This document shows positions 13,498 to 21,565 of a stretch of DNA of 21,603 bases, in pieces. The notes below the pieces were generated by a model. It had not been told where the DNA came from. It saw only the letters and a program-made list of their open reading frames with translations, and searched no databases. Position 1 is the first letter of the stretch, and the number at the start of each line of letters is the position of its first letter. The DNA lies in contig CAADWU010000076.1 in the NCBI GenBank assembly GCA_900752845.1, positions 1 through 21,603 on the forward strand, given 5' to 3'. The DNA is from Candidatus Gastranaerophilales bacterium (GTDB lineage Bacteria; Cyanobacteriota; Vampirovibrionia; Gastranaerophilales; Gastranaerophilaceae). The translations under genes and the position numbers were made by a program.

Positions 13498-16314
13498 ATG
13501 AGTAACGAAACAAGTGTTAAAACCGAGTATAAAGAAACTCTAAACTTGCCTCAAACTACATTAGCGATGAGAGCAAACGCTACTGTCAGAGAACTCGAAA
13601 TTCAAAAATTTTGGGAAGAACATGATATTTATAATAAAATTATTAACAGCCGTGACAAAGCAAATAAATTTATTTTGCACGATGGTCCTCCGTATTTGAG
13701 TTCTGAAAAAATTCACGTTGGTACTGCTCTTAATAAAATCCTTAAAGATATTTTATTAAAATATAAAGCTCAGGCAGGTTATTATACCCCGTATGTTCCG
13801 GGTTATGACGGACATGGTCTGCCTATTGAAAACGCTGTTGTAAAAAATATTAAAGGCGGTAGAAATGCTTTAACGCCTGTTGAATTAAGACAAAAATGTC
13901 GTGAATTTGCACATAAAAACCTTAAAGGTCAGGAAAGTGAGTTTAAACGCTTAGGCGTTCTCGGAGATTGGGATCATCCTTATTTGACTATTAATCCTGA
14001 ATTTGAAGCTGAACAGGTTAGAGTGTTCGGTGAAATGTTTAAAAAAGGCTACGTCGAAAAGGGACTGAAACCTGTTTACTGGTGTGCATCTTGCGAAACA
14101 GCTCTTGCTGAAGCTGAAGTTGAATACGCTGATCATACATCAACTTCTATTTATGTAAGATTTAAATTTGATGAAGAAAGTTCAAAGAAAATAAACGGTA
14201 TTGTTCCAAATGCAGCGGGTAAAGATATTTACGCTGTTATTTGGACAACAACTCCTTGGACAATTCCTTCAAATATGGCAATAAGCGTTCATCCGAGATT
14301 TGAATATACATTCTTTGAAAAGGACGGCGATGTTTATGTTGCAGCTCAAGATTTGCTAGCAAGTTTCTTGGCGGACGTATCGTGGGATGAAGCGGATATT
14401 AAAGTTTTAGGTTCTTGCAAAGGTCAGGATTTGGAACTGTTAAATACAAGACATCCTTTAGTTGACAGAAAATCTCAGATAATCTTAGGTGAACACGTTA
14501 CTCTTGAAGCAGGTACAGGTTCTGTACATACAGCTCCGGGACATGGTCTTGAAGACTATGAAGTAGGATGCAGATACGGTATTGAAGTGTTTTCACCTTT
14601 AGACAGCAGAGGAGTTTGGACAGAAGCTGTTAAGGATAAAGATTTGGAAGGTGTACCTTATTATAAAGGAAATTCCATCGTAATCGAAAAACTTCAAAAT
14701 TGCGGTGCTTTGCTTGCACAACAAGATATTAATCACAGCTATCCTCACTGTTGGAGATGTAAAAATCCTGTAATTTATAGAGCTACACCACAGTGGTTTG
14801 TTAAAGTTGAAAAATTCAGAGAGCAAACTCTTGAAGAAATCAAAAAAGTTAAATGGATACCTGCAAGCGGAGAAGCCAGAATTTCTAACATGGTTGCAGG
14901 ACGTACTGACTGGTGTATTTCACGTCAGCGTGCATGGGGCGTTCCAATTCCCGTATTCTACTGTGAGGACTGCGGAGAAGTTATCGTAACTGATGAAACA
15001 ATTGAAAATGTTGCAAAAATCTTTGAAAAAGAAAGCAGTGATGCATGGGTAAATCATACGGTTGAAGAACTTTTACCTCAAGGTTTCAAATGCCCGAAAT
15101 GCGGCAAAAATCATTTCCGTAAAGAAAACGATATTATGGATGTTTGGTTTGATTCCGGTATAACCTGGCGTGCAGTAGTTGAAAAACGCAGTGAAGAACT
15201 CGGTACAACACCTGTTGAAATGTATCTTGAAGGTTCTGACCAGCATAGAGGATGGTTCCAATCATCACTTTTGACTTCTGTGGCAACTGAGGGCAAAGCT
15301 CCATATAAATCAGTGCTTACTCATGGTTTCGTTTTTGGAGAAGACGGAAGAAAAATGTCTAAGTCTTTAGGTAACTATATCAGACCTGATGAAATTATCA
15401 AAACTTACGGTGCAGATATTTTGAGATTATGGGCAGCATCAGTAGACTACAGAAATGATACCAAAATCGGTAATAATATTATTAAACAGCTTGCTGAAAT
15501 CTTTAAGAAAACAAGAAATACTTCAAGATTTTTGGTTGGTAACTTGTTTGACTTTGATCCTGCTGTTGATTATGTAAAATACGAGGATTTGAAAGCAATA
15601 GATAAATTTGCACTTCACAAACTTAACCAGCTTATAGTAAGTGTTACTGAAGCGTTTGATAATTACGAATTCTATAAATACTTCCAGCAATTGCAAAACT
15701 TTGCTGCTGTTGACTTGAGTTCGTTCTATCTTGATATTGTAAAAGACAGATTATACACAGCAGGCAAAAAATCACTTTCCCGACGTGCTTGTCAAACTGT
15801 TTTACATGAAATACTTCAAACTCTTGTTAGAATGCTGGTACCTGTAATGCCTCACCAGGCAGAAGATATTTGGATGAGCGTTCCTGAATGTCAGAAGAAC
15901 GGTCTTGAAAGTATTCTTCTTTCCGACTGGGTCAAAACAAAGCCTGAATGGAATAATGAACAGCTTGAAGATGATTTCTCTAAAATATTGCAAGCAAGGG
16001 AAGTTGTAACGAGAGCAATTGAACCTTTGCGTGCAGATAAAAAAGTCGGAAGCTCGCTTGAAGTTGCTGTATTTGTAAAAGCAGATGATAATTCTGTCTT
16101 AAAAGCTAATGAAGCTGAATTATGCAATATATTCATCACTTCACAGGCTTGTGTAACAGATGAAAAACCTGAAAATGTTCTTAATGAACATATTGAAGAC
16201 GGTTACACTGTCTGGGTTACTAAAGCGGAAGGCGAAAAATGTTCACGCTGTTGGAAATATCGCAATCTTGACGCTAACGGAATTTGTTATGAATGTGAAG
16301 ATGCAGTAAAATAA
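13498..16314 (+). CDS. ileS: Isoleucyl-tRNA synthetase with altered HIGH motif
   Basis: Full-length class Ia IleRS of 938 residues. It charges tRNA-Ile and edits valine. The CP1 editing domain (about 195-400) has TTPWTIPSNMAIS and GTGSVHTAPGHGLEDYE. KMSKS is intact at 619-623. The anticodon-binding region is followed by a C-terminal zinc knot, CSRCWKY ... CYEC. An internal CEDC/CPKC pair near 480-535 is also present. The oddity is the first signature: instead of the usual YANGxIHIGH after HDGPP, it reads YLSSEKIHVGT (66-76), so the second histidine is threonine (T76) and there is one extra residue before the first. The DNA reads cleanly there, with no frameshift. ATG follows AAGAAGGA inside the end of the upstream symporter gene, 6 nt after its stop, so the two are likely co-transcribed. 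Confidence 0.95.
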   Translation: MSNETSVKTEYKETLNLPQTTLAMRANATVRELEIQKFWEEHDIYNKIINSRDKANKFILHDGPPYLSSEKIHVGTALNKILKDILLKYKAQAGYYTPYVPGYDGHGLPIENAVVKNIKGGRNALTPVELRQKCREFAHKNLKGQESEFKRLGVLGDWDHPYLTINPEFEAEQVRVFGEMFKKGYVEKGLKPVYWCASCETALAEAEVEYADHTSTSIYVRFKFDEESSKKINGIVPNAAGKDIYAVIWTTTPWTIPSNMAISVHPRFEYTFFEKDGDVYVAAQDLLASFLADVSWDEADIKVLGSCKGQDLELLNTRHPLVDRKSQIILGEHVTLEAGTGSVHTAPGHGLEDYEVGCRYGIEVFSPLDSRGVWTEAVKDKDLEGVPYYKGNSIVIEKLQNCGALLAQQDINHSYPHCWRCKNPVIYRATPQWFVKVEKFREQTLEEIKKVKWIPASGEARISNMVAGRTDWCISRQRAWGVPIPVFYCEDCGEVIVTDETIENVAKIFEKESSDAWVNHTVEELLPQGFKCPKCGKNHFRKENDIMDVWFDSGITWRAVVEKRSEELGTTPVEMYLEGSDQHRGWFQSSLLTSVATEGKAPYKSVLTHGFVFGEDGRKMSKSLGNYIRPDEIIKTYGADILRLWAASVDYRNDTKIGNNIIKQLAEIFKKTRNTSRFLVGNLFDFDPAVDYVKYEDLKAIDKFALHKLNQLIVSVTEAFDNYEFYKYFQQLQNFAAVDLSSFYLDIVKDRLYTAGKKSLSRRACQTVLHEILQTLVRMLVPVMPHQAEDIWMSVPECQKNGLESILLSDWVKTKPEWNNEQLEDDFSKILQAREVVTRAIEPLRADKKVGSSLEVAVFVKADDNSVLKANEAELCNIFITSQACVTDEKPENVLNEHIEDGYTVWVTKAEGEKCSRCWKYRNLDANGICYECEDAVK

Positions 16315-16331
16315 TAGCTGCAATAAATATT

Positions 16332-16368
16332 AAAAAAGGATAACAAAATTATGTTATCCTTTTTTTTA
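16332..16368 (+). terminator. Rho-independent terminator of ileS
   Basis: AAAAAAGGATAACA (16332-16345) and TGTTATCCTTTTTT (16352-16365) form a 14-bp stem with a 6-nt loop and a long T-run, just after the ileS stop. Confidence 0.93.
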
Positions 16369-16399
16369 TTACAATTTGTTAACAATCTATATTTTTATC

Positions 16400-16427
16400 T
16401 AAAGATTTGATCATAAAATGCCGTAAC
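16400..16427 (+). promoter_or_regulatory. Candidate sigma-28 (FliA/SigD)-type promoter
   Basis: TAAAGATT (16400-16407) is 7/8 to the flagellar -35 TAAAGTTT, and GCCGTAAC (16420-16427) keeps the GCCG core of the -10 GCCGATAA, with TAAA and GCCG 16 nt apart (known range 15-16). It would start transcription about 80 nt before the flagellin-like gene. GCCG is rare in this AT-rich intergenic DNA. Three of the last four -10 bases differ, so this is a moderate match. Confidence 0.45.
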
Positions 16428-16515
16428 CATGAATACAAGTACTATTTTGAAAGGAAATTAGCTTTCAAGCATAAACTTAAAGCTTACACCAAAACCTACA
16501 GAAAGGGTAAAAAAT

Positions 16516-17892
16516 ATGGGAATGGCCGCAGGACAAGCTAGACTTTTAAGTATAACCGCAAGATTGACCAATAATGAAAATACCGGTCAAAGTATTTCCT
16601 ATTCAAAACAAAGATTAGCTGACCAAACACAACAAATTACAAATGAATACAATGAAGCTTTGGATGCTACAAAATTGACGGTACTTACAGGATTTAACGG
16701 AGCAGAAGCAAATTATACAGATATTTCATACAACCTGATGACAGGTTTGCAAATGGCTGACAGTACAAAACAATATATTGTAACTGATACAAAAGGAAAA
16801 ATATTGGTTACAAATGATATTGCAAAAGCTTATGAAAAATCAAACGGTAATTTTAACCAATTCCTTGCAAATTTAACAGGAGCTACTACTGCTAAAAACG
16901 GTAAAGCATACTCTCAAGCTGATATAACTGTGAATAAAGCAGATGAAAAATGGGTTAAACTCGATGCCGATGGTAAAGAAGTTGGTGCAGTATCTGGTGA
17001 AGAAGGTGCTTACGACAACAATTCCGATACTGTTGCAGCAAAACAAAAAATTCATGATGCCTGGGATAAATATTTCTCTACAGTTGGTATAAATCTTGGT
17101 GATAACGAACATGACTTTGGATTTAGCTGGACTGAAACATTTACTCTTGACGATAACGGAAATAAAGTTTACGGTATCGGCGACGGTTATGCGGGATATG
17201 CAAGAACCGATGAAAACGGCGAATATATAAAAGATGCCTCAGGTAATATTATCTATGATCCTATCAACTACGAAGGAACTACTGATGAACAACGTGAACT
17301 GTATGAATATGCAATGGCATTGACTGAAGCTTATTTAAGAGTTAATACAGGCGATGAAACAGTGCCGTTTAAGGTTGAATATAATTCAGATAATTATAAT
17401 ACAGCAGCAAGTGCTGAAAATAAATCCGATTTAAAATATTACAAAAATATCTTCAACAAAATACAGTCAAACGGTTACTTTACTTACACAAATAAGCCTG
17501 GTGAAGCTGATGATAATCATATTTATGCTGATGTCGGAACAGGAACGGCAGGTAATGTTCAAAAATCTCCGCTAGCTGATAATGTAGCTTTTGAAGAAGC
17601 ATTAAGAAACGGAACTTTGAGATTAGAATACTATTCGACAACTGACAAAGCATTCAAATCTACAACTATTTCTGATGACTCTTGTATACAGGAAGTCGCT
17701 GATGAAAGAGCTATTGCAAGAGCTGAATCTAAATATACTCAGGATATGACAGATTTGGAAAACAAAGATAAAAAGTTAGACCTTGAATTAAAACGTCTGG
17801 ATACAGAACACAGCGCATTACAGACAGAATACGATTCTGTAAAATCCGTAGTAGATAAAAACGTAGAATCTTCATTTAAAATATTCTCATAA
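16516..17892 (+). CDS. Flagellin-like coiled-coil protein of unknown function
   Basis: A 458-residue protein without a signal peptide. The N-terminus (MGMAAGQARLLSITARLTNN, then SYSKQRLADQTQQITNEYNEALD to about residue 52) is amphipathic helix. The C-terminus (about 385-458, heptad-like, ending VDKNVESSFKIFS) is also coiled coil. The middle is polar, Asn/Asp/Gly/Tyr-rich and probably beta-rich (DGYAGYARTDENGEYIK). Helical ends around a variable middle is the plan of flagellin and hook-associated proteins, which assemble through their terminal helices and leave by a signal-less route. I infer an exported filament or tip component; no flagellin or FlgK/FlgL motif is conserved well enough to name it. 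The ATG follows GAAAGGG with an 8-nt gap. A sigma-28-like promoter precedes it and a bidirectional terminator follows. It ends in tandem TAA stops. Confidence 0.7.
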   Translation: MGMAAGQARLLSITARLTNNENTGQSISYSKQRLADQTQQITNEYNEALDATKLTVLTGFNGAEANYTDISYNLMTGLQMADSTKQYIVTDTKGKILVTNDIAKAYEKSNGNFNQFLANLTGATTAKNGKAYSQADITVNKADEKWVKLDADGKEVGAVSGEEGAYDNNSDTVAAKQKIHDAWDKYFSTVGINLGDNEHDFGFSWTETFTLDDNGNKVYGIGDGYAGYARTDENGEYIKDASGNIIYDPINYEGTTDEQRELYEYAMALTEAYLRVNTGDETVPFKVEYNSDNYNTAASAENKSDLKYYKNIFNKIQSNGYFTYTNKPGEADDNHIYADVGTGTAGNVQKSPLADNVAFEEALRNGTLRLEYYSTTDKAFKSTTISDDSCIQEVADERAIARAESKYTQDMTDLENKDKKLDLELKRLDTEHSALQTEYDSVKSVVDKNVESSFKIFS

Positions 17893-17908
17893 TAAATAAT
17901 TAAAATAA

Positions 17909-17941
17909 AAAAACAGAACCATTAATTATGGTTCTGTTTTT
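17909..17941. terminator. Bidirectional terminator between the flagellin-like gene and fusA
   Basis: AAAAACAGAACCAT (17909-17922) pairs with ATGGTTCTGTTTTT (17928-17941) in a 14-bp stem with a 5-nt loop. It has a T-run on the plus strand and an A-run upstream giving a T-run on the minus strand, so it can serve both convergent genes. Confidence 0.93.
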
Positions 17942-17965
17942 ATTTTGTCGAATTATGGATAAATT

Positions 17966-20059
17966 CTATTCTTTAGCTGTAACACCTGATTTTTCGATAA
18001 TTTCTTTTTCGATATTAGCAGGTACTTGTTCGTAGCATTTGAATTCCATTGAGAATGTTCCACGTCCTTGAGTTTTTGAACGGATATCAGTTGCATAACC
18101 GAACATTTCTCCAAGAGGAACAATCGCATTGATTTTTTGAATTCCTGTTCCTTCAATGATTTCCATACCTTCAACACGTCCACGGCGAGATGAAATATCA
18201 CCGATAATATCACCGGTATTTTCTTCAGGAACTTCGATTTCAACTTTCATCATAGGTTCAAGGATACAAGGTTTAGCTTTTCTAACACCTTCTTTAATCG
18301 CCATTGAACCTGCGATTTTAAATGCCATTTCTGAAGAGTCAACATCGTGGTATGAACCGTCATAAAGTTCAACTTTAACGTCAATCATCGGGAATCCTGC
18401 TAAGATACCGCCTTCAAGTGCTTCTTCCATACCTTTTCTTGCAGGTTCGATGTATTCTTTCGGAATAGCACCACCAACGATTTTGTTTTCAAATACGAAA
18501 CCTTCGTTTTCCTGAGCAGGAGCAATTCTGATTTTAACGTGACCGTATTGACCTTTACCACCAGATTGACGGATAAATTTAGAGTCTTGATCAGCGTTGC
18601 CACGAATTGTTTCTCTGTAAGCAACTTGAGGTTTACCAACGTTAGCATCTACTTTGAATTCTCTCATTAGACGGTCAACGATGATGTCAAGGTGAAGTTC
18701 ACCCATACCTGAAATAATTGTTTGACCTGTTTCAGTATCAGATTTAACTCTGAATGAAGGATCTTCTTCTGCAAGTTTTTGAAGAGCAATACCCATTTTA
18801 TCCTGGTCAGCTTTTGTTTTTGGCTCAATAGCAACTGAAATTACAGGTTCAGGGAATGTCATTCTTTCCAAGATAATAGGTGCTTTTTCATCACACAAAG
18901 TGTCACCTGTTGTTGTATCTTTCAAACCAACTGCTGCGCAGATGTCGCCTGCATATACTTCTTCGATTTCGTTTCTTTGGTCAGCTTGCATTTGAACAAG
19001 TCTTGAAATACGTTCTTTTTTACCTGTTGTAGAGTTTAGAACGTAAGAGCCAGCTGTTAATTTACCTGAGTAAACACGCAAGAATGTTAAACGACCAACG
19101 TAAGGGTCAGTCATAACTTTGAATGATAAAGCTGAGAATGGTTCTTCATCAGAAGAATGTCTTTCAACTTTTGAACCGTCTTCCAATTCACCTTCGATAG
19201 CTTTTACATCTACAGGAGATGGCATTAATTCAACAACTGAATCCAATAATAATTGAACACCTTTGTTTTTGAATGCTGTACCGCAAGTTACAGGTACAAT
19301 CAGGTTGTTACATACAGCTTTTCTTAGACCTGCTTTTAATTCTTCAACAGTTAAAGATTCAGGATCTTCAAAGTATTTTTCCATTAAAGTATCATCAGTT
19401 TCAGCAATAGCTTCAACAAGAGCATCTCTGTATTCTTTAGCTTTATCAAGCATATCAGCAGGAATTTCTTCTTCCCTGATATCTGTACCTAAGTCATTAG
19501 TATAAATCTCAGCTTTCATTGTAAATAAATCAATTAAGCCTGTAAATTTGTCTTCAGCACCGATAGGCAGTCTGATAGGGTGAGCATTACCGCCTAAACG
19601 GTTTCTAACCTGTTCTACAACTCTGTAGAAGTTAGCACCTGTTCTATCCATTTTGTTAACGAAAACCATACGAGGAACTTCGTAACGGTTTGCCTGTCTC
19701 CAAACTGTTTCTGATTGTGATTGAACACCGCCTACAGCACAGAATACTGCAACAACGCCGTCTAATACACGTAGAGAACGTTCAACTTCGATAGTGAAGT
19801 CAACGTGGCCCGGTGTGTCGATTACGTTGATTTGGTGGCCTTTCCAATATGAAGTAACAGCTGCAGATTGGATTGTAATACCTCTTTCACGTTCTTGTTC
19901 CATAAAGTCTGTTACAGCAGCACCATCGTGTACTTCACCGATTTTATGAGTTTTACCTGTGTAAAACAAGATACGTTCAGTTGTAGTGGTTTTACCAGCA
20001 TCGATGTGAGCGGCAATACCAATGTTTCTGATTTTTTCTAATGGAGTTTTTCTAGCCAT
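17966..20059 (-). CDS. fusA: Translation elongation factor G
   Basis: EF-G moves tRNAs and mRNA through the ribosome after peptide bond formation and helps split ribosomes with RRF, at the cost of GTP. The 697-residue length is standard. The G domain has AHIDAGKTT at 17-25, RGIT at 60-63 (switch I), DTPGH at 81-85 and NKMD at 135-138. The later domains include YRETIRG and GQYGHVKIRIAP (domain IV region) and EMFGYATDIRSKTQGRGTFSMEF near the C-terminus. All catalytic GTPase motifs are intact. ATG at 20057-20059 follows AAGGA with a 10-nt gap, and a TATAAT lies 35 nt upstream of the ATG. It is not in the usual rpsL-rpsG-fusA-tuf string: neighbours are the flagellin-like gene (convergent) and uppS (divergent). 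Confidence 0.98.
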   Translation of the reverse strand: MARKTPLEKIRNIGIAAHIDAGKTTTTERILFYTGKTHKIGEVHDGAAVTDFMEQERERGITIQSAAVTSYWKGHQINVIDTPGHVDFTIEVERSLRVLDGVVAVFCAVGGVQSQSETVWRQANRYEVPRMVFVNKMDRTGANFYRVVEQVRNRLGGNAHPIRLPIGAEDKFTGLIDLFTMKAEIYTNDLGTDIREEEIPADMLDKAKEYRDALVEAIAETDDTLMEKYFEDPESLTVEELKAGLRKAVCNNLIVPVTCGTAFKNKGVQLLLDSVVELMPSPVDVKAIEGELEDGSKVERHSSDEEPFSALSFKVMTDPYVGRLTFLRVYSGKLTAGSYVLNSTTGKKERISRLVQMQADQRNEIEEVYAGDICAAVGLKDTTTGDTLCDEKAPIILERMTFPEPVISVAIEPKTKADQDKMGIALQKLAEEDPSFRVKSDTETGQTIISGMGELHLDIIVDRLMREFKVDANVGKPQVAYRETIRGNADQDSKFIRQSGGKGQYGHVKIRIAPAQENEGFVFENKIVGGAIPKEYIEPARKGMEEALEGGILAGFPMIDVKVELYDGSYHDVDSSEMAFKIAGSMAIKEGVRKAKPCILEPMMKVEIEVPEENTGDIIGDISSRRGRVEGMEIIEGTGIQKINAIVPLGEMFGYATDIRSKTQGRGTFSMEFKCYEQVPANIEKEIIEKSGVTAKE

Positions 20060-20094
20060 TTCTTTGATTTCCTTTTTATATTGTGTACATCGCT

Positions 20095-20100
20095 ATTATA
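20095..20100 (-). promoter_or_regulatory. -10 box of fusA
   Basis: TATAAT on the minus strand, 35 nt above the fusA ATG. No good -35 is seen at the standard distance. The 132-bp region 20060-20191 holds this and the divergent uppS promoter and nothing else I can support. Confidence 0.5.
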
Positions 20101-20156
20101 ATTTTTAGCCTCATTAAAATTATCACACAAACATATATTTTTACAAAACATATTTA

Positions 20157-20184
20157 TTGTAATTTTAAATATTTGCAATATAAT
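20157..20184 (+). promoter_or_regulatory. uppS promoter, apparently leaderless
   Basis: TTGTAA (20157-20162) and TATAAT (20179-20184) have a 16-nt spacer. The -10 ends 7 nt before the ATG at 20192, so transcription should start at or within a base of the start codon. A lone AGG lies too close to the ATG to be an effective ribosome site. Confidence 0.7.
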
Positions 20185-20191
20185 TAGGATT

Positions 20192-20920
20192 ATGGAAACT
20201 TCAGAAAAAGATTTAGAAACAACCGAAATTGTAAAGCAGACAAATTTAAAACATATAGCAATAATTATGGACGGAAACCGACGCTGGGCAAATGAGAGAA
20301 ATTTACCGTCCGCTGTGGGGCATAAGAAAGGTGTTGATGCTTTAAAGACAACATTGAGAGCCTGCAGGGATTTCGGTATAAAGTATTTAACCGTTTACGC
20401 ATTTTCAACCGAAAACTGGAACAGAAAGAAAGAAGAAGTTGACTTTTTAATGGAGCTTCTTGCAATAACTCTTACAAATGAGCTTGCAGAAATGCATTCC
20501 GAGGGAGTTGTAATCAGTTTTATCGGCGATATTTCAAAGCTGAGCGAAAAACTTCAAAATATTTTAAATAATTCTGTGGAAACAACAAAAAATAACACCG
20601 GAGTTCATTTGCAGATTGCATTTAATTACGGCGCAAGAGATGAAATTGTTAATGCGGTTAAAGCTATTGCAAGAGAGGGGATTAAGCCTTCTGATATTAC
20701 AGAAGATACAATTAGTGAACATCTTTACACTAAAGGAATTCCCGACCCTGATTTATTAATCAGAACCGGCGGAGAAAAAAGAATATCAAACTATCTTTTA
20801 TGGCAGCTTGCTTATGCTGAAATTTTGGTTACAAAAGAGTATTGGCCTGAATTCAACAGAAAATCGCTTGCTGATGCTGTAGAAGAATTCAAAAACAGAC
20901 AAAGAAGGTTTGGAAAGTAA
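20192..20920 (+). CDS. uppS: Isoprenyl transferase (undecaprenyl diphosphate synthase)
   Basis: This cis-prenyltransferase adds isopentenyl units to farnesyl diphosphate to make the C55 carrier lipid for peptidoglycan and surface glycans. The 242-residue chain has the IAIIMDGNRRWA signature at 22-33 with catalytic D27, GHKKG at 44-48, TVYAFSTENWNR at 67-78, and DLLIRTGGEKRISNYLLWQLAYAE near residue 183, closing the diphosphate-binding site; the SNYLLWQ segment is standard. The first ~15 residues (ETSEKDLETTEIVKQ) are a short charged extension. It is soluble and acts at the membrane surface. Its product links functionally to the glycan genes at 7158-8891, although they are far apart. rdgB follows after 2 nt, so the two form an operon. 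Confidence 0.95.
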   Translation: METSEKDLETTEIVKQTNLKHIAIIMDGNRRWANERNLPSAVGHKKGVDALKTTLRACRDFGIKYLTVYAFSTENWNRKKEEVDFLMELLAITLTNELAEMHSEGVVISFIGDISKLSEKLQNILNNSVETTKNNTGVHLQIAFNYGARDEIVNAVKAIAREGIKPSDITEDTISEHLYTKGIPDPDLLIRTGGEKRISNYLLWQLAYAEILVTKEYWPEFNRKSLADAVEEFKNRQRRFGK

Positions 20921-20922
20921 AA

Positions 20923-21486
20923 ATGAAAATAGTTTTTGCAACGGGAAACCCGCATAAATTAAAAGAAATTCAAGAGATTTCAGGTTCTTCCGATATAGAA
21001 TTTATATTGCCGAATGAAGGCTTTAATCCTGTTGAAGACGGTGAAACGTTTGAAGAAAATTCTTTAATTAAGGCTCGTGAAGCAGCACGTGTAAGCGGAA
21101 TGATGTCACTTGCTGACGATTCAGGTTTATGTGTTGATACATTAGGAGGAGCACCCGGTATACATTCGGCACGTTATGCAGAAAATGCACAAGCTCGTAT
21201 TGATAAACTATTAACTGAACTTCATGATGCTGATAATCGTAATGCAAAATTTGTTTGCGCTATGACGCTTGTGGATGCTGAAGGTAATTTAATTTATCAA
21301 ACACGAGGCGAATGTAAAGGAAAAATCACTGAAAAGCAATCCGGTACAAACGGTTTTGGGTATGACCCTGTATTCTTGGTTGAAAATACAACTTTCACAA
21401 TGGCAGAGATGTCTGAAGTTGATAAAAATGAGATTTCACACAGAGGACGGGCTTTAAGAAAAGTACTGGAATTTTTAAGCAAATAG
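20923..21486 (+). CDS. rdgB: Non-canonical purine NTP pyrophosphatase (RdgB/HAM1 family)
   Basis: House-cleaning enzyme that hydrolyses dITP, ITP and XTP to the monophosphates so deaminated purines do not enter DNA and RNA. The 187-residue product has VFATGNPHKLKEI at 4-16, LADDSGLCVDTLGGAPGIHSAR spanning 63-84 with catalytic D66, GFGYDPVF at 144-151 and ISHRGRAL at 171-178, all in the family order and spacing. The ATG is 2 nt after the uppS stop, with GGAAAG inside the end of uppS as ribosome site, so translation is probably coupled. No terminator is seen after it before the next promoter at 21537. Confidence 0.96.
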   Translation: MKIVFATGNPHKLKEIQEISGSSDIEFILPNEGFNPVEDGETFEENSLIKAREAARVSGMMSLADDSGLCVDTLGGAPGIHSARYAENAQARIDKLLTELHDADNRNAKFVCAMTLVDAEGNLIYQTRGECKGKITEKQSGTNGFGYDPVFLVENTTFTMAEMSEVDKNEISHRGRALRKVLEFLSK

Positions 21487-21536
21487 ACATTTGTTCCTCT
21501 TCAAAACCGAGGCAGAATAATTTTATATAAAATTTA

Positions 21537-21565
21537 TTGACATGGGCATGAATTGATTATACAAT
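21537..21565 (+). promoter_or_regulatory. Strong sigma-70-type promoter for a gene beyond the window
   Basis: TTGACA (21537-21542) and TACAAT (21560-21565) are separated by exactly 17 nt. It points out of the window; the 38 bp that remain hold no start codon, so its gene is not visible. Confidence 0.75.

Noticed and set aside
16429..16461. Ten-codon ORF (MNTSTILKGN) before the flagellin-like gene as a leader peptide
   Set aside because: No ribosome site, no regulatory codon run, and no attenuator after it.
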